A DNA stretch of 64,000 nt from positions 3,720,001 through 3,784,000 of the forward strand of contig JAJUBI010000006.1 in NCBI GenBank assembly GCA_022419385.1, in the 5' to 3' direction. Under the pieces are notes generated by a model, which saw only the letters and a program-made list of their open reading frames with translations, searched no databases and had not been told where the DNA came from. This DNA comes from Paraconiothyrium sp. Pb-2020 (taxonomy: Eukaryota; Ascomycota; Dothideomycetes; Pleosporales; Didymosphaeriaceae). A program made the translations under genes and the position numbers. Shown piece after piece: positions 1-11,937 of this stretch (position 1 is its first letter; each line of letters starts with the position of its first letter).

Positions 1-870
1 AAATTTCTCGCCACCATCGGAAAATATTGATCAAGTACGAACAAATTCTCCGCTCTGGAAACAGATTTCAAGCTAAGCAAAGCAAAGCAATCCATTCGAA
101 GTCATGTTAGAAAAGGTAGGATTTGTTCCAAATGTGTCTTAGTCACACAGTTGGGGCGGGTTTCATCTAGCGCCGGGCGTAAGGCGTATGACGGGCGTCA
201 GGCCTCTATTCTCGAGCTTACTATTTACGCATCGATCAAGCGTTTCTATTTGCTGGAACACGCCATGAATGACCAGCTTACGTGGTGTTACATACCAGCT
301 CGTATAAGCGGTCCATTGTTACTAGCACATCACAAGGTAGCAGTCTTTCACTCTTGTAATAGACCTTTGTTTCTTTAGCATTAGGAGGATCATTTGGCAT
401 GTCTGGTAGATTGAATTTGGTCCGACTCTAAATCGTTGCCCTCGAAAAGTCGTGCCGCAGCCTTGTCTCTAGGACAAACGGTGGTATAATCGGCCTGAAT
501 GAACGATGTGTCGCGGTGTAGAACAATTGCTGACTGAACATGTCTTAAGCTCAACCTTTCCAGAAAATTATTGAATGCACAGCTTTTACTTCCTCTGGTG
601 ACGGAGATGTTGTCGCAATCGACTTGTGAAGACACGTCTCACGAGTCATTGCTCAAAGGTAATCATGAAAAGGACATGAGGAATTCAGAGGCCTACAATC
701 AATCCTTAGATTTTTGTTCTGCAGCTACATACTATATTTATCTAGTTGTTGGCCACATACGGCAGTACCATCTTGCCAGTGTCCTGTATAACGCATACCA
801 ACAAGAATCTCCGTGCTTCCCACCACCCAGTCCCTCATTTGGGGACCAAGGTTGACCTCTCCGATATGGA
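1..870. other. Left-edge stretch without a supported gene
   Basis: Only short open frames with no recognisable motif or signal sequence occur here. I see no tRNA or clear repeat beyond a short AAGC-rich patch near 75-90. It could hold the 3' part of a gene whose coding body lies outside the window, but nothing shows this. Confidence 0.4.
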
Positions 871-1455
871 TTAAGGGACCCAGCAATTAAAGCTACCCAC
901 ATTTCCGAGTCCGCCAGGATTGGCCGTGGCAGGGTAAGAAAAGATATAGGTTCCGTCCAACCTTTCTTTCAAGCCGAAGGGCCAAAACTTGGATGCTGCA
1001 TCACAGCCGGTTCCTGCATATACTATGCAATTGGAGCCTTGATCTGGGCCGAACGATGCGACAACACTCACAGCTGTCGTCACATTAGCTATGATTTCAC
1101 ATGATTCTATCCCCTCAACACCGACTGCAACGTACCTGTATGCTCGTCGTTCTCGAAAGCCACGTTCTGGCAACCATCATGCGGAGGCCTAGAAAGTTAA
1201 CGAAAACGACAGCTGATATTGTCAGCATACATACCACCAGTGGCAGCCACCTCGCCATTCAGTGAGCCAGCAACCCCAGAAGCCGCCAGACGCGCCGGCG
1301 ATCTCGGCGAGTCCGGGGTTTGTGAGTTCGAGGGATTGGCGGGCGCCATCATAGTCGAACGGCTTCACGTCTGCCGTATTGTCACTTTCTAAGAGCTGAC
1401 CAAGAGCCAGGCCCTCTATGGTCGTGCACAGGGCGGAGAGAATAAAGAAGCGCAT
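871..1455 (-). CDS. Small secreted cysteine-containing protein, 3 exons
   Basis: Predicted 158-residue secreted protein of unknown function. Exons are 1455..1235, 1188..1136 and 1073..871. The introns, 46 and 62 nt, begin GTATGT and GTACGT and end TAG and CAG. The sum, 477 nt, is a clean frame. The start MRFFILSALCTT gives a hydrophobic signal peptide, with cleavage likely near residue 19. The mature part is rich in Trp, Gly and Cys, with a GSNCIVYAGTGC stretch and a final FNCWVP. The same arrangement (GNGCTFYIDGGC, then a Cys near the C-terminus) occurs in the gene at 2950-3539, so the two look like distant tandem paralogues of nearly equal length. Size, secretion and cysteines fit an effector-like or cell-surface protein, but no function can be assigned. 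The middle exon is only 53 nt and is the least certain part. Confidence 0.72.
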
Positions 1456-2949
1456 ATCAGGCGGGTCTTATAAGTGACGAGCTCGTATCAATAACTTGGA
1501 GGTCTTGGTTTGATTTTGAAGGTTCGTATGAGACTGGAGGTGATTTGAGGATTGATGTGGGTTGAAGCTATCGAATTGATGGTTTTATAGACTGGCGAAG
1601 TAGGAGCGTGCACATGCGCGTGCACTGTTTGTACACCGTGATGCAACCATCAAAGCGTAAACGCTAGGTGGACAACGGATTCAGCTAATTGCGTGCCGCT
1701 GTTGTTGTGCCTCAGTGCTGAGTTGGTGCCCAATTTTGCTAATCACGTTTCGCGGTTGTACGCGAGCTCACTCAATCAATCCGCTACGCGCTTTCTCATC
1801 ACGCATTCCTGTTTCATAGGGCTCTAAGCTATCAAAGGAGACATTCTAAAACAATTTACTCGATGCTGGAGTATATCATAGAAATCTAATAAGATCGATA
1901 AAATATTGACGCAGAGCCATGAAAAGCTGGCGAGTAACTTTCCCAATGGACTATAAATAGGCTAGAATCTACGCTTGCTACTTTCTCCCCTTGTGGATAT
2001 ATCATTTCCCACTTCTTAGCAGCATCTATCGACTCCCCTATCAGAGTGATTATAACGTGGGCAATACTTTCCAGGACACATAATCTCGGTTACGTGCCAA
2101 TAGCGGCGGTTTCATTACATCCACATCTGTAGATGCTGGGCGGTCGGAAAGTGTAGGTATTGACGCCCAACATATAGTTATCGTAACTTACGCGAGAACA
2201 TGTGTGATACGAATCCTTTGGAAATTGAGACCCTGCGTACACTTGTCAAGCACTACTGTGATCCATTATTGCTACTACCAAATGCAGACAAATAACCATT
2301 AACATGGATACACGTCAATACCATGATCTCCGTACGAAACCTATCCTACGGTGTCTCAAGCGGCCCTGGCTGCGGCTTTGCAGGTTTTGGGTCTAAAATA
2401 TAACAGCGGACCTTTGAGGCCTAATGCCTACTCCTCAGATGGATTTTCCAAGTTCCAGGAATCTGATGGCCTTCAATAATGCAATTCAATTGTAGTGGAG
2501 TTGGTCCAGAACAAGCTTGTTCATAGACCGAGGAAGGATATCGACGATATTTATCATAGTGCGAATCTTTTCGACTACGGCGTAGAGTCTTCTGATGGAG
2601 ATGGAACATCATCTCTTAAAACTTGAAGGTGACAGTCGCGGTCGCTGAAACAATGGGGGTAAAAGATATACGCGTGTGTATGCTTGTGGCACAGAAGTCG
2701 GCGTAACTTCTTGCGAACCTCTTTTAGAGAACAAACGACAAGGTCCAGCGCTGATATAGCTCAAGTGAGATTTTCCGCCAAGTAAGATCTATACACATAC
2801 AACTACCAGCACTGCGACCAATAGAATTACAAAGAGCCCCTAAGGGAAAACTTCATCTGAGTCAAAAACCCTTTTGACACACATCTCGAGCACAGCCGCG
2901 ATATCCAAGCCGAGATGGATTGGAACCCTCATCTGCCTCCAAAGCCATA
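1456..2949. other. Intergenic, no supported gene
   Basis: This is the presumed promoter of the secreted-protein gene on its left and the downstream region of the next one. Short frames such as 2421-2612 have no motif or signal. A TATAAATA-like element lies near 1952-1960, but I cannot tie it to a transcript. Confidence 0.4.
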
Positions 2950-3539
2950 CTAAGCGTAGCATTTGACAGAGCTGATGTTGTTTGCCCACGTATCTCCACC
3001 GTTGGCCGAGACCGCACCGGCAGGCAACATGTTGCTGTCGGTCTTATCACCGAAACCTGTGATGTCAAGACCTCCAGCAGAAACGCCGTTCGGTGGCACG
3101 TATTGCGCGCCGTTGCAACCTCCGTCACTACAGGAAACCTATCAGCTCGGCCGCTCGATCATCTTTGCTCAGTTCTCGTATGATACTTACATGTAGAACG
3201 TGCAGCCATTGCCGCCTTCGGCCAACTGGAGCGAAACCGTTTTGTCACCGCTAGAATGTAAGTGTTAGTGTGAACTCAGGCATGAGGTGCGGTTTTGACC
3301 TTACAAGCCAATGGGACCGAGGTCAAAGCAGTGTTCTTTGGCTTCAACGCATGCCCATTCACCTTCCATGTAGGACTTCGAGTAGAGAGCTACCCAGCAC
3401 ACACCCCAGTTGGTGCAGTCACCGCAGTCGGCGGCGTTTCCGGACGTTTGCCATCCTGGACCGGCGTCCCTGGAAAGTTGCTAGGGGCAGCCGTCACGGA
3501 GGCGACAAAGACCGGAATGAGGAAGTTCAAGAACTTCAT
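2950..3539 (-). CDS. Small secreted Cys-rich protein, reading frame broken by a 1-nt shortfall in exon 1
   Basis: Second member of the apparent secreted pair. Exons are 3539..3305, 3250..3191 and 3127..2950, with introns of 54 and 63 nt starting GTAAGG and GTAAGT and ending CTAG and GTAG. The start MKFLNFLIPVFVASVTAAP is a strong signal peptide. Downstream, a different frame carries the convincing mature protein (DCGDCTNWGVCW, then GNGCTFYIDGGC, ending SSVKCYA and TAG at 2952..2950). The exons sum to 473 nt, one short of a multiple of three. The switch falls at or next to the run CCC at 3468-3470 (GGG on the coding strand); one more G there would join the signal peptide to the mature part and give 157 residues. 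So this is either a sequencing or assembly error or a recent pseudogene. Function unknown. Confidence 0.68.
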
Positions 3540-4793
3540 ATTGGAGTTTTGAAAGTTTATTTTCAGGTTTGATGCGGGATAACTGTGGTAAAGAAAGTAA
3601 GGGGGAAATGTATCAAAGAATTGAATGAGCGAATGAATGAGTGAATGGTGGTCTGGAGAAACCATCCGTCCAGGCAGAGCGAGCTCTTATATAGATCTTC
3701 TTCCAAGGTTAATCTGTTTGTATACTGACAGCAGTCACGCCGCAATGCTTTACCTGGTCGTGGACAACGGTACATGCGAGTCCGTCGGAATTTAGACGAA
3801 AAGTATCCCGGTGTTTTGATTGTTGTTCTTTGCAGGATACCGATCTTTTCGAAATACTACAATGGGAAGGAGATACCTCAATTGCAAAAGCTCAATTGCA
3901 CGCTCTGCGAGACAATTACGGTGATTCGACGGGGCGTGACACCGAAGGGTCAGATACCCGTAGTACGTGCCCTTGGTGTACCGCAGATTGCCGAGTCGAT
4001 GCTTTGATGCTGACACTGGAAAGCGTGAGATCCAATAAGCACTGATATCATATGATCTGTGTGAATCGCGGTCTGTAGAGCGGTTGGGGTCATGTTTGGA
4101 GTGCAACTCTATGGTACCTTTTGTGAGTGTGTTTAGCTCACAGCCGCTCAAAAGGCCGAGTAAAGAGCATTGTAGCCTTGTAGAGCATTCATATTAATCG
4201 TGGATCACCGCATATTTCGCGGTCGACGATTGGCTAAGTGGATGTCGCAGTGTGGTTGCGGCGTCGTGCAGATACGCGCCACTTTCAGGCGTCGGATTTC
4301 TCACAATGTCGGGTAAGCAAGCTACACCATTCCCATGAGCGATGCAAAAGTGAAGTTTATTGGAATTCTCGTAACGTGATTTCTCCAGCGCGATTGGCGT
4401 TTCGCCCCTCGTTGACGAAGTGCTGATGGTACCTAGGTAGCCTGCAAGTGTGACGTCCAGCGAAAGGTTAATCAAAATTCATAATTGCACCTTAGATATG
4501 GAAAAAATTTGACACCGGGGATAGCCATCACTCACATTTTTATGCAGTTCAGGAGCACTCTGTCTGCATCCTTCATCCTCCAGCTGTCAGCTGCAAAACT
4601 TCACCGTGCCGCCCTAAGCGTAGTATTTGAACTGATTCTTATAATAATGTTACAACTCGAGACACTGTTGGTGTGGTTGCAGAATGAGGAAGGCGCATCG
4701 CAGCATCTTCTGGATATACTTTTGACTTAGCATGTAGCAGAATGACATCTTCCATACCACTGCCATTGTGTACAGCCTGCAACCAAAAGCTGC
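3540..4793. other. Intergenic, no supported gene
   Basis: Several frames of 60-120 codons overlap on both strands (for example 3792-4151 minus), but none shows a domain, a signal peptide or plausible splice partners. The part near 3540-3665 is probably the 5' leader of the secreted-protein gene. Confidence 0.4.
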
Positions 4794-6340
4794 TCACAAT
4801 TTCGGGAACCTCACACGTAGGAACTGGCTCGGCCATGCGATGTCCAACCCAAGCTGGTGCGCTACTTTCAACACCCATTCGGGCTCGCGCATAAATTGCC
4901 GCGCGACCAAAACCACATCAGCCATAGGGTCCCCTCCGCTCTTCTTCTCCGTCATCTCTACCACAGCTTTTGCTTCCCAGTCAAGATCTGTGTTCCCCCC
5001 ATCCGCTCCATCGCCAGCACGAGTAGCACCGCCTTCTTCGAGGATGTCGCGCGCTTGCTCAGCTTCAGTGATAAGGCCCACGGCACCGATGAGAAGCTGC
5101 TTGCCGTCTGCTCTCACAGCGGCGCGGATGCGATCTGCGATCGCGACTTGGTAATTGTTATGCATGGGAATCTTCGCTTGAGGGTTGTTGCCTGCGCTGC
5201 TGACGTCCAGAAGATCGACTCCAAGTTCCGGAAGCAGTTTCGCAAGGCGGATGGTGCTTTCAACGTCCCAGCTCCCGTACTGCTTACCCAACTCGCTGTT
5301 TTCGTGCCACTCTGTGGCACTGATGCGGAGGAAGAGTGGCATTGTCGTTGGAACAACCTTTCTTATCGCCGATATTATTTCAATTAGTAGACGCGTCCGG
5401 TTTTCGAAACTGCCGCCGTACTTATCCGTTCTCCTGTTCGAGATCGGAGAGAGGAATTGGTGCACGAGATATCCATGCGCGCCGTGTATCTCGATGACAT
5501 CGACTCCCGCCTTGACTGCTCTTGCTGCTGCGCTCGTCCAGTTCTGTACCAGCTGGGAGATTTCCTCCTCAAACAACGCTCGCGGCGCCCAAAAACCACC
5601 CGTCTCATCCGTACTCGGGATGCCATCCCACGTCCACTCCTCGCCGCCCATGGGACCTACGACGTCGCCTGGCCACCCTCCGATCTCCGCTCCAGCTCTT
5701 TTACTTATCTTGGATCCAGGCTTGGAGGAGGTCGTCCATGGAGCTGCAGTACTCCCCTTGCGGCCCGCGTGCGCAAGTTGAATCCCACTCAGCGCGCCCT
5801 GGCTTTTGATGAAGTCGCTCACCCTCCTTAGTGCAGGGATCTGCGCATCAGACCACAGCCCTGGGCAATTGGGAGAAATGCGGCCATTGGGTTGAACACC
5901 TGTCGCTTCAATGAATACAAGTGAGGCGCCTTTCAGTGCGTAGTGCCCAAGCGTAGCGATGTGGTAGTCTGTCAAGGCCCCAGTCTCTGGTCCGAATGCA
6001 GACGTTGAGTACTGGCACATGGGCGCGACCAGAATGCGGTTGCGTAAAGTGGCCCCGCGAATAGTGAGAGGCTTGAAGAGCGTTGGTACTGGAGCCGTAT
6101 TCTTTGCATTTGGCGTGCCTAAATGTCGGTGTACAAGTTAGCTTCGACATGCTCGTCAAAAGATTGAGTCCTCTATGCTGCCCAAGGACATGCTGTGCAG
6201 TACCCAAAATTTGACATATGCCCTGAGACGTATCTGTAGTATGCGCCGATACACGTACCAGGCGTTACCTCATGTTCGGGCGTGAAGTATGGAATACCCT
6301 GCACGCCAGGATTATTGTTATGATCGCGTGTAAAGGACAT
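4794..6340 (-). CDS. Old Yellow Enzyme family NADH:flavin oxidoreductase (YqjM-like)
   Basis: FMN-dependent ene-reductase-type oxidoreductase, 468 residues. Exon 1 is 6340..6259 (starts MSFTRDHNNNPGVQ). A 140-nt intron with a GTACGT donor and TTTAG acceptor leads to exon 2, 6118..4794. After the join the N-terminus reads to the family signature LRNRILVAPMCQYS (residues about 53-66). Further family marks are IQLAHAGRKGS, the catalytic-region HGAHGYLVHQFLSP, SNRRTDKYGGSFENR, and the late phosphate-binding part DVVLVARQFMREP. Such enzymes reduce activated C=C bonds using NAD(P)H in the cytosol; in fungi they serve in detoxification or secondary metabolism. No biosynthetic partner genes lie beside it. 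The sub-family assignment is inference. Confidence 0.88.
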
Positions 6341-6705
6341 TGTGGTGTTGTGTTGAGTGTCCCTTGGGATCCAGCGATGGTGGGGTAATCGGATCTATCG
6401 CAATGAGGTTTTCGAGCGCACCGGGTTTATGTATTGACTCCCATACAATGACCGTAGCGCCTATCTGATTTTGGGTTGTAGAAGCAGCTATCCCACGATA
6501 ACACTTTGATTTGTAAGATAACTGTTTTTAAGCGTGGACTAAGCCTTACGTGGGAATATTGCAATGACGTGCTGTCCTACCGAGGCTACTGCTTACCGAC
6601 TAGGGTACCTCTTCGTCCTCGCACAACGATAGACAGGGTAAAAGAGCACCAACAGAAAAATTGCAAACGGGTATCAAAACCAAATAGAAACTCGGCCAGC
6701 ATAGC

Positions 6706-9265
6706 CTACCAATGCCGCACAACAACTAACCAACCGCCCTCCCTGATCCCCTGCATCATCGCAGCTACCCTTTTCCTCTTTAGACCCTCCCTCGGGCAGA
6801 TATCTTCAACGGCATGCTTCCCATCAAAGTACTTCAATAGCGTACTCCAGTGCGCTCTCAAATCTGCGTCTGTAAATCTCTTGCCAATAGCTTCTAGCCA
6901 TCTTGCCTCTACGGCGTTTGCTCTTTGCGGACTGAGGACTAAGGAGGCTGTAAAATGCTCCGGTGAAGGCGGTGGCGACGGCGGAGGCTGGTTAGTGGTT
7001 TGCGTCGGTGAGGTTGGTGAAAAGAGTAGTGCGCGCGAAGGTGATGGCGATTTCAGATGCAGAGGAGACGGACGATGAGGTAAATTGTTGGCTGATGGTG
7101 GGAGCGGAGAAGGTAGTTGCAAGGGGGATGGGGATGTAGGACGGCCAGCTGCATTGTAGGGTAGGGTTGTGCGTGCGGAACTAGTGCTCCCAGCGTCGCT
7201 GGAAGCGCGCACAGGGCTACCTCTCCAGCCTGGACCGCTGCTGGTGGTTGCTATTCGCGGACTAAGTATCGTACTAGCATCCATCTCTTCCTCCCCCTCT
7301 ATATCGCGTCGGCTCTTTCGAAGAGGTGTCCCAGGTCGCGGCCCTCCAACAACTGTGCCCGCCGACAGGAAGCTTGACCGTTTGTCCGAGCGCAGAGAGC
7401 CTGCAAGCGATTCGTTATCCTGCTGTTCTTTCTTCATTCGCTCCTCACGCTCCATATCAGCTGCGACTTCGGCTTTGATCTCGGGGCTAACGCGCACCCA
7501 GGCAAACGTGCGAAGCTGCGTAACCCAACCGCCGCGCATGAGCCATGCGAGGATATCCATGTATGCATCCCGATGCTCAGCCGTAGGTATCAAATATCGG
7601 TATTCTTTGGGCTTTTGAGACAGCAAGCTGAGCATCTTTGGTAAGCTAGGTAGGGTCGGGAACCGTTGCGCATATGACCCCATAGCAGCTTGCAGGTTCG
7701 ACAAGTCAGCGTTGGGAGACACGATGTAGGTGTCTCGTGGGTGCAAGGGAGTTATTAATCTTGCACGACGCCAGTATACCAAATGGCTTGCTATGTATTC
7801 CATATCCTTTGCGTCGATGTTGTGCTTCATTGAGATCTTCAGCAGTGACTTGGTCGGTACGATAGTGCGGATGTAGAAAGAGAGAGCCGCAGCGTTCGCC
7901 TTCTCGGCTTGGAGGTCTTTGAGGATAACTTCGGGATCCTGGAGGAGCAGGAGAGACGCGTGCTGGGTCATGGGAGCGTCGTGGTCATTATTAATTACAA
8001 CATTGGACGTTGTGAGCCAAAGACCGGGCATTTGAGGTTCCATTGCATTTGGCAGATAAGGTGTAGAATCTGCTTGCGGAATCTGGAACGAGGTGTTGAA
8101 GCTCGCGTCAAAATGGATGTGGGCAATCTTGTCTGTTGAGATGGCATCGAACATGGTGGCCAACGACTTCGCTAACGGGGATGTGCTGACAATCTTCCTC
8201 CACGTTGCTGTCAACGACTCCCCATTCTCCTTTGCGCGCTGCTTGATGTCGATGATCCGTTTTGACTCTTTCCACACGTATTGAAATCGGGCTTCTTCAT
8301 ACTTGAGCGCCTTGGCGTATTTTTTGGTCACGTTGTCATACATGTCTTTGACACGCATCTGGTGTTCCAGAGCGGGTGGATTGAGCACGAATACGACGTT
8401 GAACATGGACATATCCGGGTGTTGTTGGTGGTGGAATCACTCTTGACATCGGAGCCGACGTCAGACGCCGCGGCCGAAGGCACTGCAGAGTCCATGTCGT
8501 GGCCATAGCCAGCTTCGAAACCAGGGGAAGTACAAAGACGTCTTTCTTCTCTGGTCGCTTGTCATCCCGCGAACTCTCCTGTTGGTCCGAAGCAATGCCG
8601 GTGAGGTTGGCCAGCATGTCGCCCTCGTGCAGGCGGTCCTCTTGCGAGCGATTCCGCCTCTTCTTGCGCTTCTTCCACAGGCCGTCGTCCCTCACGAACA
8701 TGGGAGCACCTACGAAAACGACGCTCTCGACGCCGAGCTCGAAGCGCCTCTTGTTGAACGCCTTGGTGGGGCACAACATCTTCTCCAGGGCGTCGACCTT
8801 GAAGCCCAGCACCGTGTCCCAGTCACGGTCGCCACCCTTGTGCTTCCCGTCCTTGTCGGTCTCGACGCCATCGCCCTCGGCGTGGCCATCGACATCGTCC
8901 TCGTCAAAGCTTTCCTGCCTGCCCCAGGCGCCCGCAGCAGGCCGCAACTTCTCCCGGTCCCGATGGCTTGCAGCGGTCCGCCCAGACCCCCTCCCCCCGC
9001 TTGTCCTGCTGCCAGCCTCATTGTCGTCGTCGGCCCCATCAGGTTCGGTGCTACTGTCCCAGTCGCTGCTCGAGGCGTTGGACTCGTCGATGCTGCCTGT
9101 CGTCGTGTCGTTGCCAAACCAGGCGGGCGCCTTGGTCGCCAGAAGCGCCGCAGCCGACGGCGAGATGGGCGGGTAGTGGAAGACAAGGCGCGGGCCCAGC
9201 GAGCGCGACTTGGTCACCAAGAGCACCGCCTGTAGGTGCGAGTTGGGCGGGAGAGGAAGCGCCAT
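6706..9265 (-). CDS. NPR3: NPR3/NPRL3-like nitrogen permease regulator, two apparent 1-nt frame breaks
   Basis: Subunit of the SEACIT/GATOR1 complex, which represses TORC1 when amino acids are scarce; it acts at the vacuole surface. The N-terminus (LQAVLLVTKSRSLGPRLVFHYPP) and the block FNVVFVLNPPALEHQMRVKDMYDNV are family hallmarks. A low-complexity Ser/Pro linker follows, then a conserved winged-helix-like end (HWSTLLKYFDGKHAVEDI). No splice pair explains the frame changes: the first frame runs to about 8530, a second (GFEAGYGHDMDSAVPSAAAS) covers about 8528-8420, and a third begins just before SMFNVVF. Each switch would be cured by one extra base in a run on the + strand: GGGG at 8524-8527 and GGG at 8417-8419. 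Adding both gives 2562 nt, 853 residues. Because the gene is conserved, consensus error is likelier than loss. Confidence 0.85.
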
Positions 9266-10398
9266 TGCCTGCGGCGCGCTACCGCATGCGCATCTTTCTT
9301 CTCCTTCTTCCTTTCTTCTTTTTCTTTCAGCCCTCTTGCTCGACCCTCACATCCATTGCACGACGGGTAGTGCTTTCAGCTCGTGTGGGTTGCAGTCACA
9401 CGCCGCGTGGCGGGATCTCGAGGTTCGGTTGCGAGGGCACCTAGGAGCTTGGGCCACTCGGCTTCTATCCTCACTACGACGTCCATCAAGCCAAAGAGGC
9501 ACGAGACTACCATCGAGCCACACCCGACAGGAACACTTGAAAGTCACACAAGTACCGAATACCTCCATATCCAACGTAAATACCGTGGGTGTCTCTATCT
9601 TCTGGGACAATATGGGCATTAGCCGTACTCTACCTATCACGTCGCAACTTTGTACGCTCATTCTCGAGTGAGTTGCCTCAGGATCCATGATCCCACGTGG
9701 AGTTTGCCGATCATCGTTCACCGAAATTCCCATAGCTGACCTCATATTATCTTATAAGTCTGGGTAATCGGTAAAGAATATAGGACCTGAAAGCTTCGGC
9801 ATGTAGCAACCTGGATCTCGATGCATAAATGACTCATCATATCAGGTATGCGACATTGTTCCATAGCCTTCACTAACCGTAGTTTGAAGTGAATTTCAGC
9901 TTCGGAAGATTTGAGATGAGATGTTGTTGAGCTGCAGTCAGTGAAGATAGGACATCGATCCTCCTTGGTGGTCTGAAACATAGTTGGAATCATCTCGATC
10001 GCATGTCCCTCGCCATTCCTTCTTCTTTTCCGAGAATCACGTAATTGTGCATCGCCGCCGACAGACCGGATCGTCTTACCCATGCCCGTACCAAATTGGC
10101 GTGGGTCGGTCCCTCCTCCGCATGTTCGCCAACTACGCCACTAGTCGCACCAAACAGCCGCTCGCCCATGCGCAAACCCTATCCAAGAGTATGTCTAAGT
10201 GGTCTTGATGCGGGCTCCACATAGTCGGCTTTTACTATGTAATACACCATGACAGACCAAGGTGAGAAATGGCGGTGTCCTGCTCGGCTTGCCACCAGCT
10301 TTGCTTCTGTCTTTGACGTCTATCTCAATTCTCGTTACATACCTGCACATATACGAGAACGTTCGATAAAATCTCCACCTCTTTTGTGGCGACTGTTG
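9266..10398. other. Intergenic, no supported gene
   Basis: This is the divergent spacer between the NPR3-like gene and the membrane-protein gene. A pyrimidine-rich tract at about 9296-9340 lies just upstream of the NPR3 start (purine-rich on the transcribed strand). Short frames on both strands show no motif. The membrane gene could begin at an in-frame ATG at 10249 rather than 10399. Confidence 0.4.
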
Positions 10399-11937
10399 AT
10401 GGCACCGTTTGATTTGATGCCAATTATACCAGTTGATGCGGCACCGCTACCGCGGTCTCCATCTGTGGAGATGGCCGGAGCGTCAAAGCTCTTACCGCGC
10501 GATAGAGACAATCGTACGATTTACGCAGGAGAGCCGCCTCGAGACCGAACCATATTCACAGTACTATCTCTCTTCTGTATTATAGTACTATCACTACTGC
10601 TAGGTACGAACATACAATAGCCTTCAAAGCCCTGTACTTTTTTGGCCCCAGAATAAGCAACTTAGTAACTATGTCATGGACCCAATACTCACTACTAGTT
10701 GAAGATTCATGAAGCATGACGGCTGACGATTTGCAGGATCTCGGTTTAGTCGGCTACGACGCAATGCCGTCATGAAGCGAAACCTCACTTCTATGCTCGT
10801 TCTGGCTATGTACATATCTGTCTTGTCCTTCATTATCTGCTCCGCAGTCATGCTGGCTGGTCAAGGATTGTACAACTACGGATTATGCTTCAGTGCTACA
10901 TGGATCTGCTTGATTTTGTACACACTTTCCAAATTCATCATGTAAGTACTTTTCCTCATCCACAGTATTGGTAACCTGTGTTGCCCAGGGATGAGCAATG
11001 CAGCACCCGTACTATTGACCTAGTATCTTGTCTAAGGATGAGTTGCGCGACGCTGACATATATTAGTTATGTCTTCCTCGTTGAGCGCATCCACATTGTT
11101 CGCGCACCTTTCGTCCGCCGCAGTCACGATTGGCTGTATCTGTCATGTCTCGTCCTGATGTCGGTGTCATTCCTGTCTGTCGCTATCAACGCGTACCTGT
11201 CCCCCATCATTACCATGGGTCAAGATGATGGACGCTGCCATATGGGTATACCTGGAAAGGCATCGATTCCATTCATGTCAGTGGATATTGTCGTTGACGT
11301 CGCCTTGACGATCGTATTCGTCTATCTCCTGCGCCCGATGATCGAAATGCATGGACTGAACAAAGTGTCGAACGTGGTTGCAGTCACCAGGCCGCAAAGG
11401 CTCAAGACGGAAAAGGAAAGACATGACACCGCAGTGCAGAAGAACATCAGCACTCTGCTTTGGAAGAGTTTGATTGGAAGCTTGCTCATTATGATTCCCA
11501 CCGTCGCGAATATGATTCAGTTTTATCTCATGGGCGGAAGGGAATTGGCGCTGATTTGCCTAACGTTATGCACGATAGATGGTGAGTGCTATTTCCCTTC
11601 CAAATAGCACATCTCCGCGGGCCACTAATATTTTGCAGTCAGTTGGGATGCTGTGGTCATTCACTGGCTCACTTTCGGATCCGCAGAGCAAGAAAAAAAG
11701 TTATCCCGAGCCACACAACCCTTGGACCTCCCTCTGAAGAACAACCCAGAACAGCTTTGTCCAAGCTGTAAGGTAAATAAGGTTACTCCGTCGACTGTAG
11801 ACATATCAACCGTAGCAACACCCCTGGAAGAGCCACCGTATGCTCGTCTCACACCATCCACCTCCCATACGCTTTCGGTCGACTTTCAGCGAAGGACCGC
11901 GTCTAGCGACTCGATGCTACCAATGCGGAATGGCTGA
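10399..11937 (+). CDS. Orphan polytopic membrane protein (7-8 TM), 4 exons
   Basis: Integral membrane protein I cannot name, 433 residues from ATG 10399, or 483 if the in-frame ATG at 10249 is used. Exons are 10399..10603, 10737..10941, 10989..11581 and 11639..11937. Donors are GTACGA, GTAAGT and GTGAGT, acceptors all CAG, and the 1302-nt sum is in frame. After a short N-terminus come hydrophobic segments TIFTVLSLFCIIVLSLLLG, SMLVLAMYISVLSFIICSAV, FSATWICLILYTLSKFIM, LTYISYVFLVERIHIV, LYLSCLVLMSVSFLSVAINA, VDIVVDVALTIVFVYLL and SLLIMIPTVANMIQFYLMG, perhaps with one more. A hydrophilic Ser/Thr/Pro tail of about 85 residues follows, with a CPSC motif. The plan, seven helices plus a cytosolic-type tail, is GPCR-like, but no class signature is visible. 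Confidence 0.75.

Noticed and set aside
3280..3552. Plus-strand frames of 85-100 codons opposite the secreted-protein gene
   Set aside because: They are shadows of the minus-strand gene, whose signal peptide, introns and cysteine pattern are far better supported.
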